NCBI GenBank assembly: GCA_900468535.1
Contig: UBTY01000055.1
Span: 1-33,151 of the forward strand
DNA: 33,151 nt
Reading direction: 5' to 3'
From: Hyphomicrobiales bacterium
GTDB taxonomy: Bacteria; Pseudomonadota; Alphaproteobacteria; Rhizobiales; Rhizobiaceae
The translations under genes were made by a program, and so were the position numbers. How positions within the stretch are numbered: position 1 is the first letter of the stretch; every line of letters starts with the position of its first letter. Shown in pieces: positions 23,573 to 33,151 of the stretch. The notes under the pieces were generated by a model that worked only from the letters and a program-made list of their open reading frames with translations, made no database searches and was not told where the DNA came from.

Positions 23573-25168
23573 TCAGTCGACCGCGAAGACCAATGGCTTC
23601 GCCTGACGAATTGCCGCGTTCGCGGTCAGTTTTCCGAGCACTTCGTCGCTGACCGGTCCATCGACGTAGAGCAGTGCGATCGCGTCGCCGCCCTGCTCGC
23701 CGCGACCGAGCTGAAAGTTGGCGATGTTGACGTTGGCTGCACCCAGCGTCGTACCGATGAAGCCAATCATGCCGGGGACGTCGGTGTTGGAGATGTAGAC
23801 CATGTTGGCGCCAACGTCGGCGTCAAGGTTGATGCCCTTGATCTGGATGAAGCGCGGCTTGCCATCGGAGAAGACCGTGCCGGCAACGGAACGGGTCTGT
23901 TTGTCTGTCGTCACCGTCAGCTTGATGTAGCCGTCGTACACACCGGTCTTGTCGCGCTTGACCTCGGAGAGGACGATGCCCTTTTCCTTGATCATGATCG
24001 GTGCAGAAACCATGTTGACGTCGGCGACTTGGTTGCGAATGAGGCCCGCGAGCAGCGCCGAGGTCAGCGCCTTGGTGTTCATCGTGGCCGTCGCGCCATC
24101 GTACAGGATCTCGATTTCCTTGATCGGGTCTTCCGAAACCTGGCCGACAAAAGCGCCGAGAACGTCGGCGAGCTTGATGAACGGCTTCAGGATCGGCGCT
24201 TCTTCAGCGGTGATCGACGGCATGTTGATTGCGTTCGAGACCGCACCCTTGACGAGATAGTCCGACATCTGCTCGGCGACCTGCAGAGCAACGTTTTCCT
24301 GTGCTTCCGTGGTCGACGCGCCCAAGTGTGGCGTGCAGACGACGTTCGGCAGGCCGAACAGCGGGCTCTCCTTGGCAGGCTCGACTTCGAACACGTCGAA
24401 GCCGGCACCGGCGACGTGGCCGGACTTGATGGCTTCGGCAAGCGCTGCTTCGTCAACCAGGCCACCACGGGCGCAGTTGATGATGCGAACGCCAGGCTTG
24501 GTCTTGGCGAGGTTTTCCTTGCCGAGGATGCCGCGGGTCTTGTCCGTCATCGGAACATGCAGCGTGATGAAGTCGGCCTTGGCGAGCAGCTCGTCGAGTT
24601 CGACCTTGGTGACGCCCATTTCCTGGGCGCGCTCGGCAGACAGGAAGGGGTCGTAGGCCAGAACATGCATGCCGAGGCCAATGGCCTTCTTGCAGACGAT
24701 GCCGCCGATGTTGCCGGCGCCGATGACGCCGAGCACCTTGCCGGTGATCTCGACACCCATGAACTTCGACTTTTCCCACTTGCCGGCCTGCGTCGAGGCA
24801 TCGGCCGCAGGCAGCTGGCGGGCAACGGCGAACATCAGCGCGATGGCGTGTTCGGCCGTCGTGATCGAGTTGCCGAACGGCGTGTTCATCACGATGATAC
24901 CGCGCTTCGAGGCAGCCGGGATATCGACATTGTCGACGCCGATCCCGGCGCGGCCGATAACCTTGAGATTAGCAGCGGCAGCGATCAGCTTTTCCGTGGC
25001 CTTGGTGGCCGAGCGGATGGCGAGACCGTCATAATTGCCGATGATTTCGGCGAGCTTGTCCTTGTCCTTGCCGAGCTGCGGCTGGAAATCGACTTCGACG
25101 CCGCGATCGCGGAAGATCTGGACGGCGGTTTCCGACAGTTCGTCGGATACGAGAACGCGAGGTGCCAT
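23573..25168 (-). CDS. serA: SerA, D-3-phosphoglycerate dehydrogenase
   Basis: This 531-residue enzyme performs the first step of serine synthesis (3-phosphoglycerate to 3-phosphohydroxypyruvate, NAD-linked). The Rossmann motif GAGNIG lies at 150-155 and the catalytic set is Arg234 (NCARGGLVDE), Glu263 and His281 (TPHLGAST). An intervening domain (about 320-450) and a C-terminal ACT domain (about 455-531, with VPGMIGFIGTTLG) make it the long form. The ACT domain suggests serine feedback, although not all long forms are inhibited. The ATG at 25168 has GGAAG upstream. It follows serC by 86 bp and is probably co-transcribed. Confidence 0.97.
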   Translation of the reverse strand: MAPRVLVSDELSETAVQIFRDRGVEVDFQPQLGKDKDKLAEIIGNYDGLAIRSATKATEKLIAAAANLKVIGRAGIGVDNVDIPAASKRGIIVMNTPFGNSITTAEHAIALMFAVARQLPAADASTQAGKWEKSKFMGVEITGKVLGVIGAGNIGGIVCKKAIGLGMHVLAYDPFLSAERAQEMGVTKVELDELLAKADFITLHVPMTDKTRGILGKENLAKTKPGVRIINCARGGLVDEAALAEAIKSGHVAGAGFDVFEVEPAKESPLFGLPNVVCTPHLGASTTEAQENVALQVAEQMSDYLVKGAVSNAINMPSITAEEAPILKPFIKLADVLGAFVGQVSEDPIKEIEILYDGATATMNTKALTSALLAGLIRNQVADVNMVSAPIMIKEKGIVLSEVKRDKTGVYDGYIKLTVTTDKQTRSVAGTVFSDGKPRFIQIKGINLDADVGANMVYISNTDVPGMIGFIGTTLGAANVNIANFQLGRGEQGGDAIALLYVDGPVSDEVLGKLTANAAIRQAKPLVFAVD

Positions 25169-25218
25169 TGGGGGCTTCCTTCAAAAGGTTCAACGATGGA
25201 ATGTAATCGGGATTGCGA

Positions 25219-25241
25219 GGCTCCGCTTCTTCAGCGGAGCC
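25219..25241. repeat. Hairpin between serC and serA
   Basis: GGCTCCGCT/AGCGGAGCC is a perfect 9-bp stem with a 5-nt loop, 13 bp after the serC stop. There is no T-run on the minus strand, so it is more likely an mRNA stability or partial-termination element than a full terminator. Confidence 0.6.
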
Positions 25242-25254
25242 GGATGCGATCAAC

Positions 25255-26436
25255 TCAGGCAGCAGCCTGGGAAAGCGTCGCCTTCTGGGTCGAAAACGCC
25301 CAGGAGAGCCACGGCATCAGCTTCTGCATGTCAGCCGTTTCGATCGTAGCGCCGGCCCAGATGCGCAGGCCAGATGGCGCGTCGCGGTAATGGCCGATGT
25401 CGTAGGCGACACCTTCCTTGTCGAGCAGGCTGACGATGGCCTTGGCGAAGTTCGCCTGGCCGTCGGCGTCGAGCGCCAGAACGTCCTTGTCGGTGATCTT
25501 CAGGCAGACCGAGGTGTTCGAAGCCGTCTCGGCCTTCACCGCCAGGTTGGCGATCCAGTCGTTGGCGGCGACGAAATCGGCGATGACCTTGGCATTGGCG
25601 TCGGCGCGGGCCATCAGGCCCTTGAGGCCGCCGACGTCCTTCGACCACAGCAGCGCATCGATATAGTCCTCGACACAGAGCATCGACGGCGTGTTGATGG
25701 TTTCGCCGGTGAAGATGCCCTCGATCAGCTTGCCGCCCGAGGTCATGCGAAAGATCTTCGGCAGCGGCCAGGCCGGTGCGTAGGTGGTGAGACGCTCGAC
25801 GGCGCGCGGCGAGAGAATGATGACGCCATGCGCGCCCTCGCCGCCGAGAACCTTCTGCCAGGAGAAGGTGACGACATCGAGCTTGGCGAAATCGAGGTTC
25901 TGCGCGAAAGCGGCAGAGGTCGCGTCGCAGATCGTCAGGCCCTTGCGGTCGGCCGGGATGAAGTCGCCGTTCGGAACGCGAACGCCCGAGGTGGTGCCGT
26001 TCCAGGTGAAGACGACGTCGCGGTCGAAATCGATCGTCGAGAGATCGGGCAGTTCGCCATAACCGGCTTCGATCTTGCGGACGTCCTTGAGCTTCAGCTG
26101 CTTGACGACGTCAGTGACCCAGCCGGCGCCAAAGCTTTCCCAGGCGACCATGTCGACGCCGCGCTCGCCGAGCAGCGACCAGAGCGCCATTTCGACGGCG
26201 CCGGTATCGGAAGCGGGCACGATGCCGATACGGTAATCGGCCGGCACTTCGAGAATTTCGCGTGTGAGATCAATGGCCTGCTTGAGCTTCGTCTTTCCGA
26301 TCTTCGCACGATGCGAGCGGCCGAGCGGCGCGTCGGAAAGGGCTTCGAGCGACCAACCGGGACGCTTCGAGCAAGGACCAGACGAAAAATGGGTGTTCTG
26401 CGGACGTACGTCCGGCTTTGCGGTGGCAGTGGCCAT
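25255..26436 (-). CDS. serC: SerC, phosphoserine aminotransferase (alphaproteobacterial type)
   Basis: This 393-residue PLP enzyme converts 3-phosphohydroxypyruvate to phosphoserine, and the paralogous step in vitamin B6 synthesis is likely. The PLP lysine is Lys195 in FSWQKVLGGEGAHG. HFSSGPCSKRPGW at the N-terminus and PASDTGAVEMALW are hallmarks of the longer alphaproteobacterial form (about 390 residues; E. coli SerC is 362). ATG 26436 is chosen because GGAAGG precedes it and family members start there; the frame is open upstream to 26799 through the promoter and leader. Confidence 0.97.
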   Translation of the reverse strand: MATATAKPDVRPQNTHFSSGPCSKRPGWSLEALSDAPLGRSHRAKIGKTKLKQAIDLTREILEVPADYRIGIVPASDTGAVEMALWSLLGERGVDMVAWESFGAGWVTDVVKQLKLKDVRKIEAGYGELPDLSTIDFDRDVVFTWNGTTSGVRVPNGDFIPADRKGLTICDATSAAFAQNLDFAKLDVVTFSWQKVLGGEGAHGVIILSPRAVERLTTYAPAWPLPKIFRMTSGGKLIEGIFTGETINTPSMLCVEDYIDALLWSKDVGGLKGLMARADANAKVIADFVAANDWIANLAVKAETASNTSVCLKITDKDVLALDADGQANFAKAIVSLLDKEGVAYDIGHYRDAPSGLRIWAGATIETADMQKLMPWLSWAFSTQKATLSQAAA

Positions 26437-26490
26437 ATAGATACCCTTCCAGGTAATTAGCCTCTCGTTGGGGAGAGGTGTCCCGCCGCC
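26437..26490 (-). promoter_or_regulatory. serC leader RNA element
   Basis: The predicted transcript has about 50 nt before the serC ATG and contains the hairpin CCTCTC-CCCAAC-GAGAGG (26461-26478), followed by TAATTACC and the Shine-Dalgarno sequence. Position, size and the single strong hairpin fit the serC motif described upstream of serC in alphaproteobacteria. I match it by layout, not by a covariance search, and its ligand or mode is not known. Confidence 0.5.
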
Positions 26491-26494
26491 GTGG

Positions 26495-26521
26495 ATATAG
26501 ATCGGGCCTGACATAGTCAAC
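26495..26521 (-). promoter_or_regulatory. Putative promoter of serC-serA
   Basis: On the minus strand GTTGAC (26521-26516) and CTATAT (26500-26495) match the rhizobial housekeeping consensus (CTTGAC, CTATAT) almost perfectly. The spacer is 15 bp, shorter than the usual 17, unless the -10 is read two bases later. It places the transcript start at about 26488. Confidence 0.55.
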
Positions 26522-26594
26522 GGAGAAGTGTCGCAGCTGGAGGATTTTTTGACGCAGGCGCGACCCACTGGCGCGAATAATAGATTGCCAGAAA

Positions 26595-26624
26595 CGAGAA
26601 AAGCCGCCCAGTCGGGGCGGCTTT
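26595..26624 (-). terminator. Rho-independent terminator of the outer-membrane protein gene
   Basis: The stem AAAGCCGCCC/GGGCGGCTTT (26600-26624, 5-nt loop) is followed on the minus strand by a T-rich run (TTTTCTCGTTTC, partly overlapping the stem end). It lies 21 bp after the gene's stop. Confidence 0.85.
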
Positions 26625-26644
26625 CCAATGTGTATGCTGTCGGC

Positions 26645-27469
26645 TTACTTGTAGACGATCGGCGCCGGAGGCGGCTCGTAGGGAGCCGGGGCGCAACCGC
26701 CGAAGAGGTAACGGGCACCGATGCGCGCTTCGTGAACGTTGAAGCCCTTGTCGCGGCCAGGACCGCCGCCAGCGTTGTAGCCGAACATATCGCCGCCATC
26801 GACGTGCAGGAAGCGGTAGCCGACGTCTGCCTTCACGTTGCAGCTGACATCGATCGTGGCGCCTGCCATGAGCGCGTAGCTGAAGCGCCAGCCGCTCTTG
26901 CCGTCATGAATATATGTCGGGTCGCAGTTCGACGGGTTGCCGGTTTCGCACGAGGTGTTCTGCAGGTCCTTCCACTTGACGTAGGTGCCACCGATACCGG
27001 CGCCGACGTAAGGCGTGACGTAGCCGTAGGTCCCGAGATCCACGTAGGCGTTCGCCATCAGGCTCCATGCCGTAAGCGAGGAAAGATCGGTGGAGGTACA
27101 AGCAGCGGCCACACCGCAGCTTCCGACCGTCGAACCATGGAAATCGGCCGAGCCGAAGTAATCGAGCGTGAGGTCCGTGCGGAAGTAGTTGTTGACCTGG
27201 TAACCGACACCGCCGCCGCCGGTGAAGGCATCACGAAGGTCCGCGCTCGCGAAGTCGACTTCGCTGGCGTTGCTACCCTGGAAATAGCGTGCACCGCGCA
27301 GGTCGGACCAGCCGTAACCTACGTCGCCGCGAAGATACCAGCCGGTCGCTTCGGTCACAGTCACTTCCGGCGGCATTTCCGGAACGGGCTCCGCGGGCGC
27401 AAGATCCGCGGCAAGAACATTGGACGTCATCAGCAGCGCGGCAAAGATGCCGGATAAGCTTCTTATCAT
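26645..27469 (-). CDS. Outer-membrane beta-barrel protein (Omp25/Omp31-like)
   Basis: This 274-residue protein has a clear signal peptide (MIRSLSGIFAALLMTSNVLA, cleavage before AD). A Pro/Glu-rich spacer (PAEPVPEMPPE) leads into a porin-like barrel with alternating strands: GWYLRGDVGYGWSD, GGGVGYQVNNYFRTDLTLDYFG, YVTPYVGAGIGGTYV, ADVGYRFLHV and a final strand HEARIGARYLF. The tail is Pro-rich, APAPYEPPPAPIVYK, rather than ending in the usual Phe. Six cysteines in the mature part are unusual for such a barrel. It belongs broadly to the OMP beta-barrel family found in Rhizobiales. ATG 27469 fits the signal peptide; GGAG precedes it. Confidence 0.85.
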   Translation of the reverse strand: MIRSLSGIFAALLMTSNVLAADLAPAEPVPEMPPEVTVTEATGWYLRGDVGYGWSDLRGARYFQGSNASEVDFASADLRDAFTGGGGVGYQVNNYFRTDLTLDYFGSADFHGSTVGSCGVAAACTSTDLSSLTAWSLMANAYVDLGTYGYVTPYVGAGIGGTYVKWKDLQNTSCETGNPSNCDPTYIHDGKSGWRFSYALMAGATIDVSCNVKADVGYRFLHVDGGDMFGYNAGGGPGRDKGFNVHEARIGARYLFGGCAPAPYEPPPAPIVYK

Positions 27470-27624
27470 GGATCCCACTCCAAATTCGTGGCTTGGCAGG
27501 GCCATTCGCTGCCAGTCGGACACGTTCGGGATGGATAATGAAACGGAAACGTTAAAAGCTGCTTAACTACAAATATTTACCGTGTTTGTTGTTGGTTCTT
27601 GAACCATAATTCTGCGGACAACAA

Positions 27625-27653
27625 GAAAAAGCCGGCACGAGGTGTACCGGCTT
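27625..27653 (-). terminator. Rho-independent terminator of glmM
   Basis: On the minus strand the stem AAGCCGG/CCGGCTT (27629-27653, 11-nt loop with further pairing) is followed by a T-run. It lies 23 bp after the glmM stop. Confidence 0.82.
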
Positions 27654-27675
27654 CTTTGCTTCGATTGAGAAGATA

Positions 27676-29028
27676 TCAGGCGGCGGAACGCGCGCTGGAA
27701 ATTGTGCCGATCAGGTCGTTGACGATCCGCTCGATCTGGCCGCGATCATCGCCTTCCGCCATGACGCGGATCAGCGGCTCGGTACCGGACGGGCGGATGA
27801 CCAGACGGCCGCTCTTTGCGAGCTCCGCCTCGGCGTCGGCAATCGCCTTCTGCACGATGATGTCTTCCAGCGGCTTGCCGCCGGAGATGCGGACGTTGCG
27901 CAGAAGCTGCGGCACCGGCTCGAAACGACGGCAGACTTCGCTCACGGTCTTGCCGGTGCGCTTGACCGCAGCAAGGATCTGCAGCGCGGCAACGAGACCA
28001 TCGCCCGTGGTGCCGTAGTCCGACAGAACGATATGACCGGACTGTTCGCCACCGACATTGTAGTTGTGCTGGCGCATATGCTCGACCACGTAACGGTCGC
28101 CGACCATGGTGCGCACGAGGCCGAGGCCCTTGTCCTGCATGAAGCGCTCGAGGCCGAGATTGGACATCACGGTCGCGACGATGCCGCCGCCACGCAACTG
28201 CTGGCTTTCGGCGTAGCTCTCGGCGATGACGGCCATCAGCTGGTCGCCATCGACCACTGCACCGTTTTCATCGACGATGATAACGCGGTCCGCGTCGCCA
28301 TCGAGCGCGATGCCGATGTCTGCCCGCACTTCATCGACCTTCTTCTGCAGGGCGACCGGATTGGTCGAACCGCAGTTCAAGTTGATGTTGGTACCATTCG
28401 GCTCGTTGCCGATGGTCACGACATCCGCGCCGAGTTCCCAGAGAACGGCCGGCGCGACCTTGTAAGCTGCACCGTTGGCGCAATCGATCGCGATCCTCAG
28501 GCCCTGGAGCGTTACGTCACGTGGCAGCGTGCGTTTGGCATGCTCGATATAGCGGTCATGGACGCCATCGACGCGCTTGGCGCGACCGATGTCGTCGGAC
28601 TTGGCGAGCTGCGTCGAGAGGTCCTTTTCCAGAAGCTCCTCGATCTGCATTTCGAGCTCGTCCGACAGCTTGTAGCCATCCGGTCCGAACAGCTTGATGC
28701 CGTTGTCTTCGTAAGGATTGTGTGACGCGGAGATCATGACGCCAATATCGGCGCGCAGCGAGCGCGTCAGCATGGCGACGGCAGGCGTCGGAATGGGACC
28801 GAGAACGAATGCATCGACACCGGCAGCCGTGAACCCGGCCACCATTGCGTTCTCAAGCATGTAGCCCGAAAGGCGCGTATCCTTACCGATAACGACACGA
28901 TGGCGATGACTGCCACGACGGAAGATGGTCCCTGCTGCGATACCGACCCGCATCGCGAGATCAGGTGTCATCGGAAACACATTGGACTGACCGCGAATTC
29001 CATCCGTGCCGAAATAACGTCTTTTCAT
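27676..29028 (-). CDS. glmM: GlmM, phosphoglucosamine mutase
   Basis: This 450-residue enzyme interconverts glucosamine-6-phosphate and glucosamine-1-phosphate on the way to UDP-GlcNAc, for peptidoglycan and lipid A. The visible features are RRYFGTDGIRG at the start, the phosphoserine loop ISASHNP with Ser102, the metal loop DGDADR (243-248), the sugar-binding GGEQSGH, and the phosphate-binding RPSGTEP near the end. The length equals the family norm. ATG 29028 has GAGGG upstream. It lies downstream of ftsH with a 242-bp gap holding a hairpin, an order common in Rhizobiales. Confidence 0.97.
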   Translation of the reverse strand: MKRRYFGTDGIRGQSNVFPMTPDLAMRVGIAAGTIFRRGSHRHRVVIGKDTRLSGYMLENAMVAGFTAAGVDAFVLGPIPTPAVAMLTRSLRADIGVMISASHNPYEDNGIKLFGPDGYKLSDELEMQIEELLEKDLSTQLAKSDDIGRAKRVDGVHDRYIEHAKRTLPRDVTLQGLRIAIDCANGAAYKVAPAVLWELGADVVTIGNEPNGTNINLNCGSTNPVALQKKVDEVRADIGIALDGDADRVIIVDENGAVVDGDQLMAVIAESYAESQQLRGGGIVATVMSNLGLERFMQDKGLGLVRTMVGDRYVVEHMRQHNYNVGGEQSGHIVLSDYGTTGDGLVAALQILAAVKRTGKTVSEVCRRFEPVPQLLRNVRISGGKPLEDIIVQKAIADAEAELAKSGRLVIRPSGTEPLIRVMAEGDDRGQIERIVNDLIGTISSARSAA

Positions 29029-29217
29029 ATGCACCCTCTGTGCTCGGGCACGCCTCATCAGAGCCGCGCATTCCCACTTCAACATTCGACGCCGACCTGG
29101 CGTAGCGTCGTTATAAAGGCGCCAAATTGGGCCTTCTTATGTGAGCGGCATGCCACAATTCGTGGCGCCCATCACGTAAATTACCGAGAAAACTGATTAT
29201 ATCCCGTTACCAACAGA

Positions 29218-29251
29218 ATTGGCCGGATACCATTTCTGATATCCGGCCAAT
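29218..29251 (-). terminator. Hairpin after ftsH
   Basis: A 12-bp perfect inverted repeat (ATTGGCCGGATA/TATCCGGCCAAT) with a 10-nt loop lies 19 bp past the ftsH stop. On the minus strand only a few Ts follow (TCTGTTGG), so it may act as a weak terminator or mRNA-protecting hairpin before glmM. Confidence 0.55.
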
Positions 29252-29270
29252 CCATCTTTTCCCAAGATAA

Positions 29271-31202
<1,932 letters not shown>

Positions 31203-31300
31203 TGAACTCCCCAGCACTGGAACGACCGCCTCATGGCGACCGTCTTATTTGGTCTCTAACATAGGATTGCGTCAGTCCGTTGCCAAGGCAAACCCGTCGG

Positions 31301-32635
31301 TTAGATGGTTTTTCCGTCAATAAGACCTAAAGGCGGTTTTGGATAGGGGCGTGTTCCAAAGGCAGCCGCAAGGCTATCTGCGAAGATGAAATCAAATCGT
31401 GTCAAAAAACGGTCGAACGGCGCAAAATAAGGAGCAATCAGGACATCGTCGACACGATCAGGCGGAAGGTCCCTCCCCTCGTCGTCAAGGATGCGTGGAA
31501 ACGCGGACATTGCCCGCTTGAAGGCCGATCTTGGCAATCGCCGATCTGCCTCGGCAACAGCGGTGGCGGGCCGCGCCTCGACACGGATTATCTGACCGCT
31601 GTCGTTCTGCACCTTATAGCGATTGTCCCAGATGCCTCGCTCTCCGGGAGCGAGCGCCAATGGCAAGATGCCCCTGCTTTCGCGGGCAAGGTAGAGGCCA
31701 TCACGCCTGAGATCGAACACGACGCGGGCGCCCGTCATTCGTCCGGGTTCGGCGGCCTTCACGAAGGCCAGTACCGCCGCAAGTTGCGATCGACCTGGCG
31801 CAAAGGGCTGTCCGCCGAATACCGCTGCCAGTCGCCCGAGCGCATATTCCAGCACGTCCGGGTCGCCATCAAGGCCACCACCTGAGATCGCGCCGAGTCC
31901 GAAGGGGTGAAAGACGAAATGCCTGGTGATCAGCGCGGCAGCGTCGGTAGCCAGCAGCGAACGACTGGCGCCGGCATCGCCTCCCATCTCATCGCTGCCG
32001 CCCTCGCCTCGCAGGCGCTGGCGAATACGAACCCGCTCGTACTTGATGTCTTCGTTGCTGGGATCGTCGACCCACGAAACATCGGCCGCGGCAAGCAGGT
32101 GACGAATATCCTCGCGCATGCAGCGCAGAAACGGGCGCGCGACCCAAAGGCGGCGGTCGAAAAGGACGAGGTCCGCAATCCCGGTGCTTTCCCGTTCCGA
32201 GCGCTCGGCGCGCATGACGACGGTTTCACGCTGATCGTCGAATGTATGGGCGGTCACCAGGATATCCGCGGCCATCTCGCTGGCGGCCTCGGCAAGCAGC
32301 GCGTAGCGGGCCTCGCGTCCAGCGGCGGAGATCCCGGCCTTTGGCTTGGTGCCGTGCCAGACCTTGGTGAGATGGAGAATGCCGAGTGTGTTGCAGAGAG
32401 CCGCGACCTGTCGCGCTTCATCTGCGGATTCGGGGCGCAACGCGTGATCAACAGTAGCGGCGCAAAGAGAAATGGAAGGGTCCGGCTTCGCCCTCAGCGC
32501 ATCGGAAAGCGCGATAAGAAGGCCGGTAGAGTCGCTGCCGCCCGATATTGCCACCAGAATGCGGGCAGGTCGGTCAAGCGAGTCGAGAAAGCGGCGCGCT
32601 GCCGTTTCCGGGGAAAGAATGCCATCCGGGCTCAA
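31301..32635 (-). CDS. tilS: TilS, tRNA(Ile)-lysidine synthase
   Basis: This 444-residue enzyme modifies C34 of the CAU-anticodon tRNA-Ile to lysidine, so that it reads AUA. The PP-loop SGGSDS lies at 31-36, followed by VDHALRPESADEA, VTAHTFDDQRET, RPFLRCMREDIR and WVDDPSNED, all TilS motifs. The C-terminal region (from about 250) is more divergent, with an inserted Gly/Asp segment near 210-225 (GEGGSDEMGGDAG). It follows cpoB by 12 bp, so the two are co-transcribed. Confidence 0.95.
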   Translation of the reverse strand: MSPDGILSPETAARRFLDSLDRPARILVAISGGSDSTGLLIALSDALRAKPDPSISLCAATVDHALRPESADEARQVAALCNTLGILHLTKVWHGTKPKAGISAAGREARYALLAEAASEMAADILVTAHTFDDQRETVVMRAERSERESTGIADLVLFDRRLWVARPFLRCMREDIRHLLAAADVSWVDDPSNEDIKYERVRIRQRLRGEGGSDEMGGDAGASRSLLATDAAALITRHFVFHPFGLGAISGGGLDGDPDVLEYALGRLAAVFGGQPFAPGRSQLAAVLAFVKAAEPGRMTGARVVFDLRRDGLYLARESRGILPLALAPGERGIWDNRYKVQNDSGQIIRVEARPATAVAEADRRLPRSAFKRAMSAFPRILDDEGRDLPPDRVDDVLIAPYFAPFDRFLTRFDFIFADSLAAAFGTRPYPKPPLGLIDGKTI

Positions 32636-32647
32636 GACCGGACAGCC

Positions 32648-33151
32648 TTAGCAGGCGAGACGCTTCTGTTCGCTCGCAACCTTGGTTATCACGGCGCGCG
32701 ATGCCTTCGGATAGCGCTTCGAAACTTCCTTCAGAGTTGCGCAGGCGGTCTCGGTATTGTCGAGCGCTGCAAGCGACATGCCGAGCTTCAACAGCATCTC
32801 GGGCGCCTTCTCGGATGTGCCGAATTTCTGATGCGCATTCAGGAAGGTCTTTGCGGCTTCGTTATACTTGCCCTGCGAATAAAGTGCTTCTCCCAGCCAG
32901 AAGTTCGCGTCAGCGGCGCGAGCGCTGCCCGGATACTGGGAAATATACTGCGTGAACTCCTGCTCGGCCGTCGCATAATCTCCGGACAGGACATGGCCGT
33001 AGGCAGCCTTGTACTGATCGGACTCGCTGCCGAGCGAGGCCGTCTGCGACGATTGACCGGCATCGACGTTCGGCAGCGGAGAAGAGCCGACCTCCGCACC
33101 CGGGTTGACGGTTCCGCCGACCTGATTTCCGCTCTGGTCGAAATCGATCGA
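32648..33151 (-). CDS. cpoB: CpoB/YbgF, Tol-Pal coordinator protein (C-terminal part)
   Basis: The frame is open from the right edge to a TAA at 32648 (167 residues visible; the start is outside). It holds tetratricopeptide repeats of the YbgF C-terminal domain: YKAAYGHVLSGDYATAEQEF, YPGSARAADANFWLGEALYS, then KFGTSEKAPEMLLKLGMSLA and the end EQKRLAC. Before these comes a Gly/Ser/Gln-rich linker. CpoB is periplasmic and links Tol-Pal to peptidoglycan synthesis at division. The tol-pal genes would be expected just beyond the window. Gene order cpoB-tilS-ftsH-glmM supports the call. Confidence 0.92.
   Translation of the reverse strand, partial: SIDFDQSGNQVGGTVNPGAEVGSSPLPNVDAGQSSQTASLGSESDQYKAAYGHVLSGDYATAEQEFTQYISQYPGSARAADANFWLGEALYSQGKYNEAAKTFLNAHQKFGTSEKAPEMLLKLGMSLAALDNTETACATLKEVSKRYPKASRAVITKVASEQKRLAC

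Overview
The window is a high-GC stretch of chromosome from an alphaproteobacterium, most likely Rhizobiaceae (Ensifer/Sinorhizobium, Rhizobium or a relative; the genus cannot be fixed from sequence alone). The evidence is the gene order cpoB-tilS-ftsH-glmM, an alphaproteobacterial-type SerC with a serC-like leader, a 355-residue channel that matches Mesorhizobium MloK1 residue for residue at key positions, and several families common in rhizobia (C93 cysteine peptidase, entericidin, DUF2798). I see no transposase, integrase, prophage gene, rRNA or CRISPR array.

Left part (1-10 kb). A secreted His/Asp/Gly-rich collagen-like protein runs off the left edge on the minus strand. It is divergent from a periplasmic C93 cysteine peptidase, and an operator-like palindrome (885-901) lies between them. 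Next is a complete minus-strand kdp operon for high-affinity K+ uptake, read from 9981 down to 1719: a 27-codon membrane ORF, kdpF, kdpA, a 51-codon membrane ORF, kdpB, kdpC, kdpD, kdpE. The two extra mini-ORFs are the least described parts of the operon.

Middle (10-20 kb). A GT39-type membrane glycosyltransferase and a CelD-like GNAT protein, both on the plus strand, flank a gene-poor 1.2 kb. They are followed on the minus strand by a tiny lipoprotein, tRNA-Met(CAU), mnmA, a cyclic-nucleotide-gated K+ channel, a DUF2798 membrane protein behind a structured leader that hides its ribosome binding site, and a PAS-PAS-GGDEF-EAL protein.

Right part (20-33 kb). A MerR-type regulator diverges from a Zn/Cd/Pb-exporting P-type ATPase, with a MerR-style promoter between them. 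An Ala/Pro-rich membrane-anchored protein and an entericidin-like lipoprotein converge on one shared terminator. The remaining genes are minus-strand core genes: serC-serA (serine synthesis), an outer-membrane beta-barrel protein, glmM (peptidoglycan precursor), ftsH (membrane protease), tilS (tRNA lysidine) and the C-terminal part of cpoB.

The strongest candidates for undescribed biology are the two kdp-embedded microproteins, the SD-sequestering leader of the DUF2798 gene, and the collagen-like protein paired with a cysteine peptidase. No large new system is evident; most of the window is ordinary core genome.
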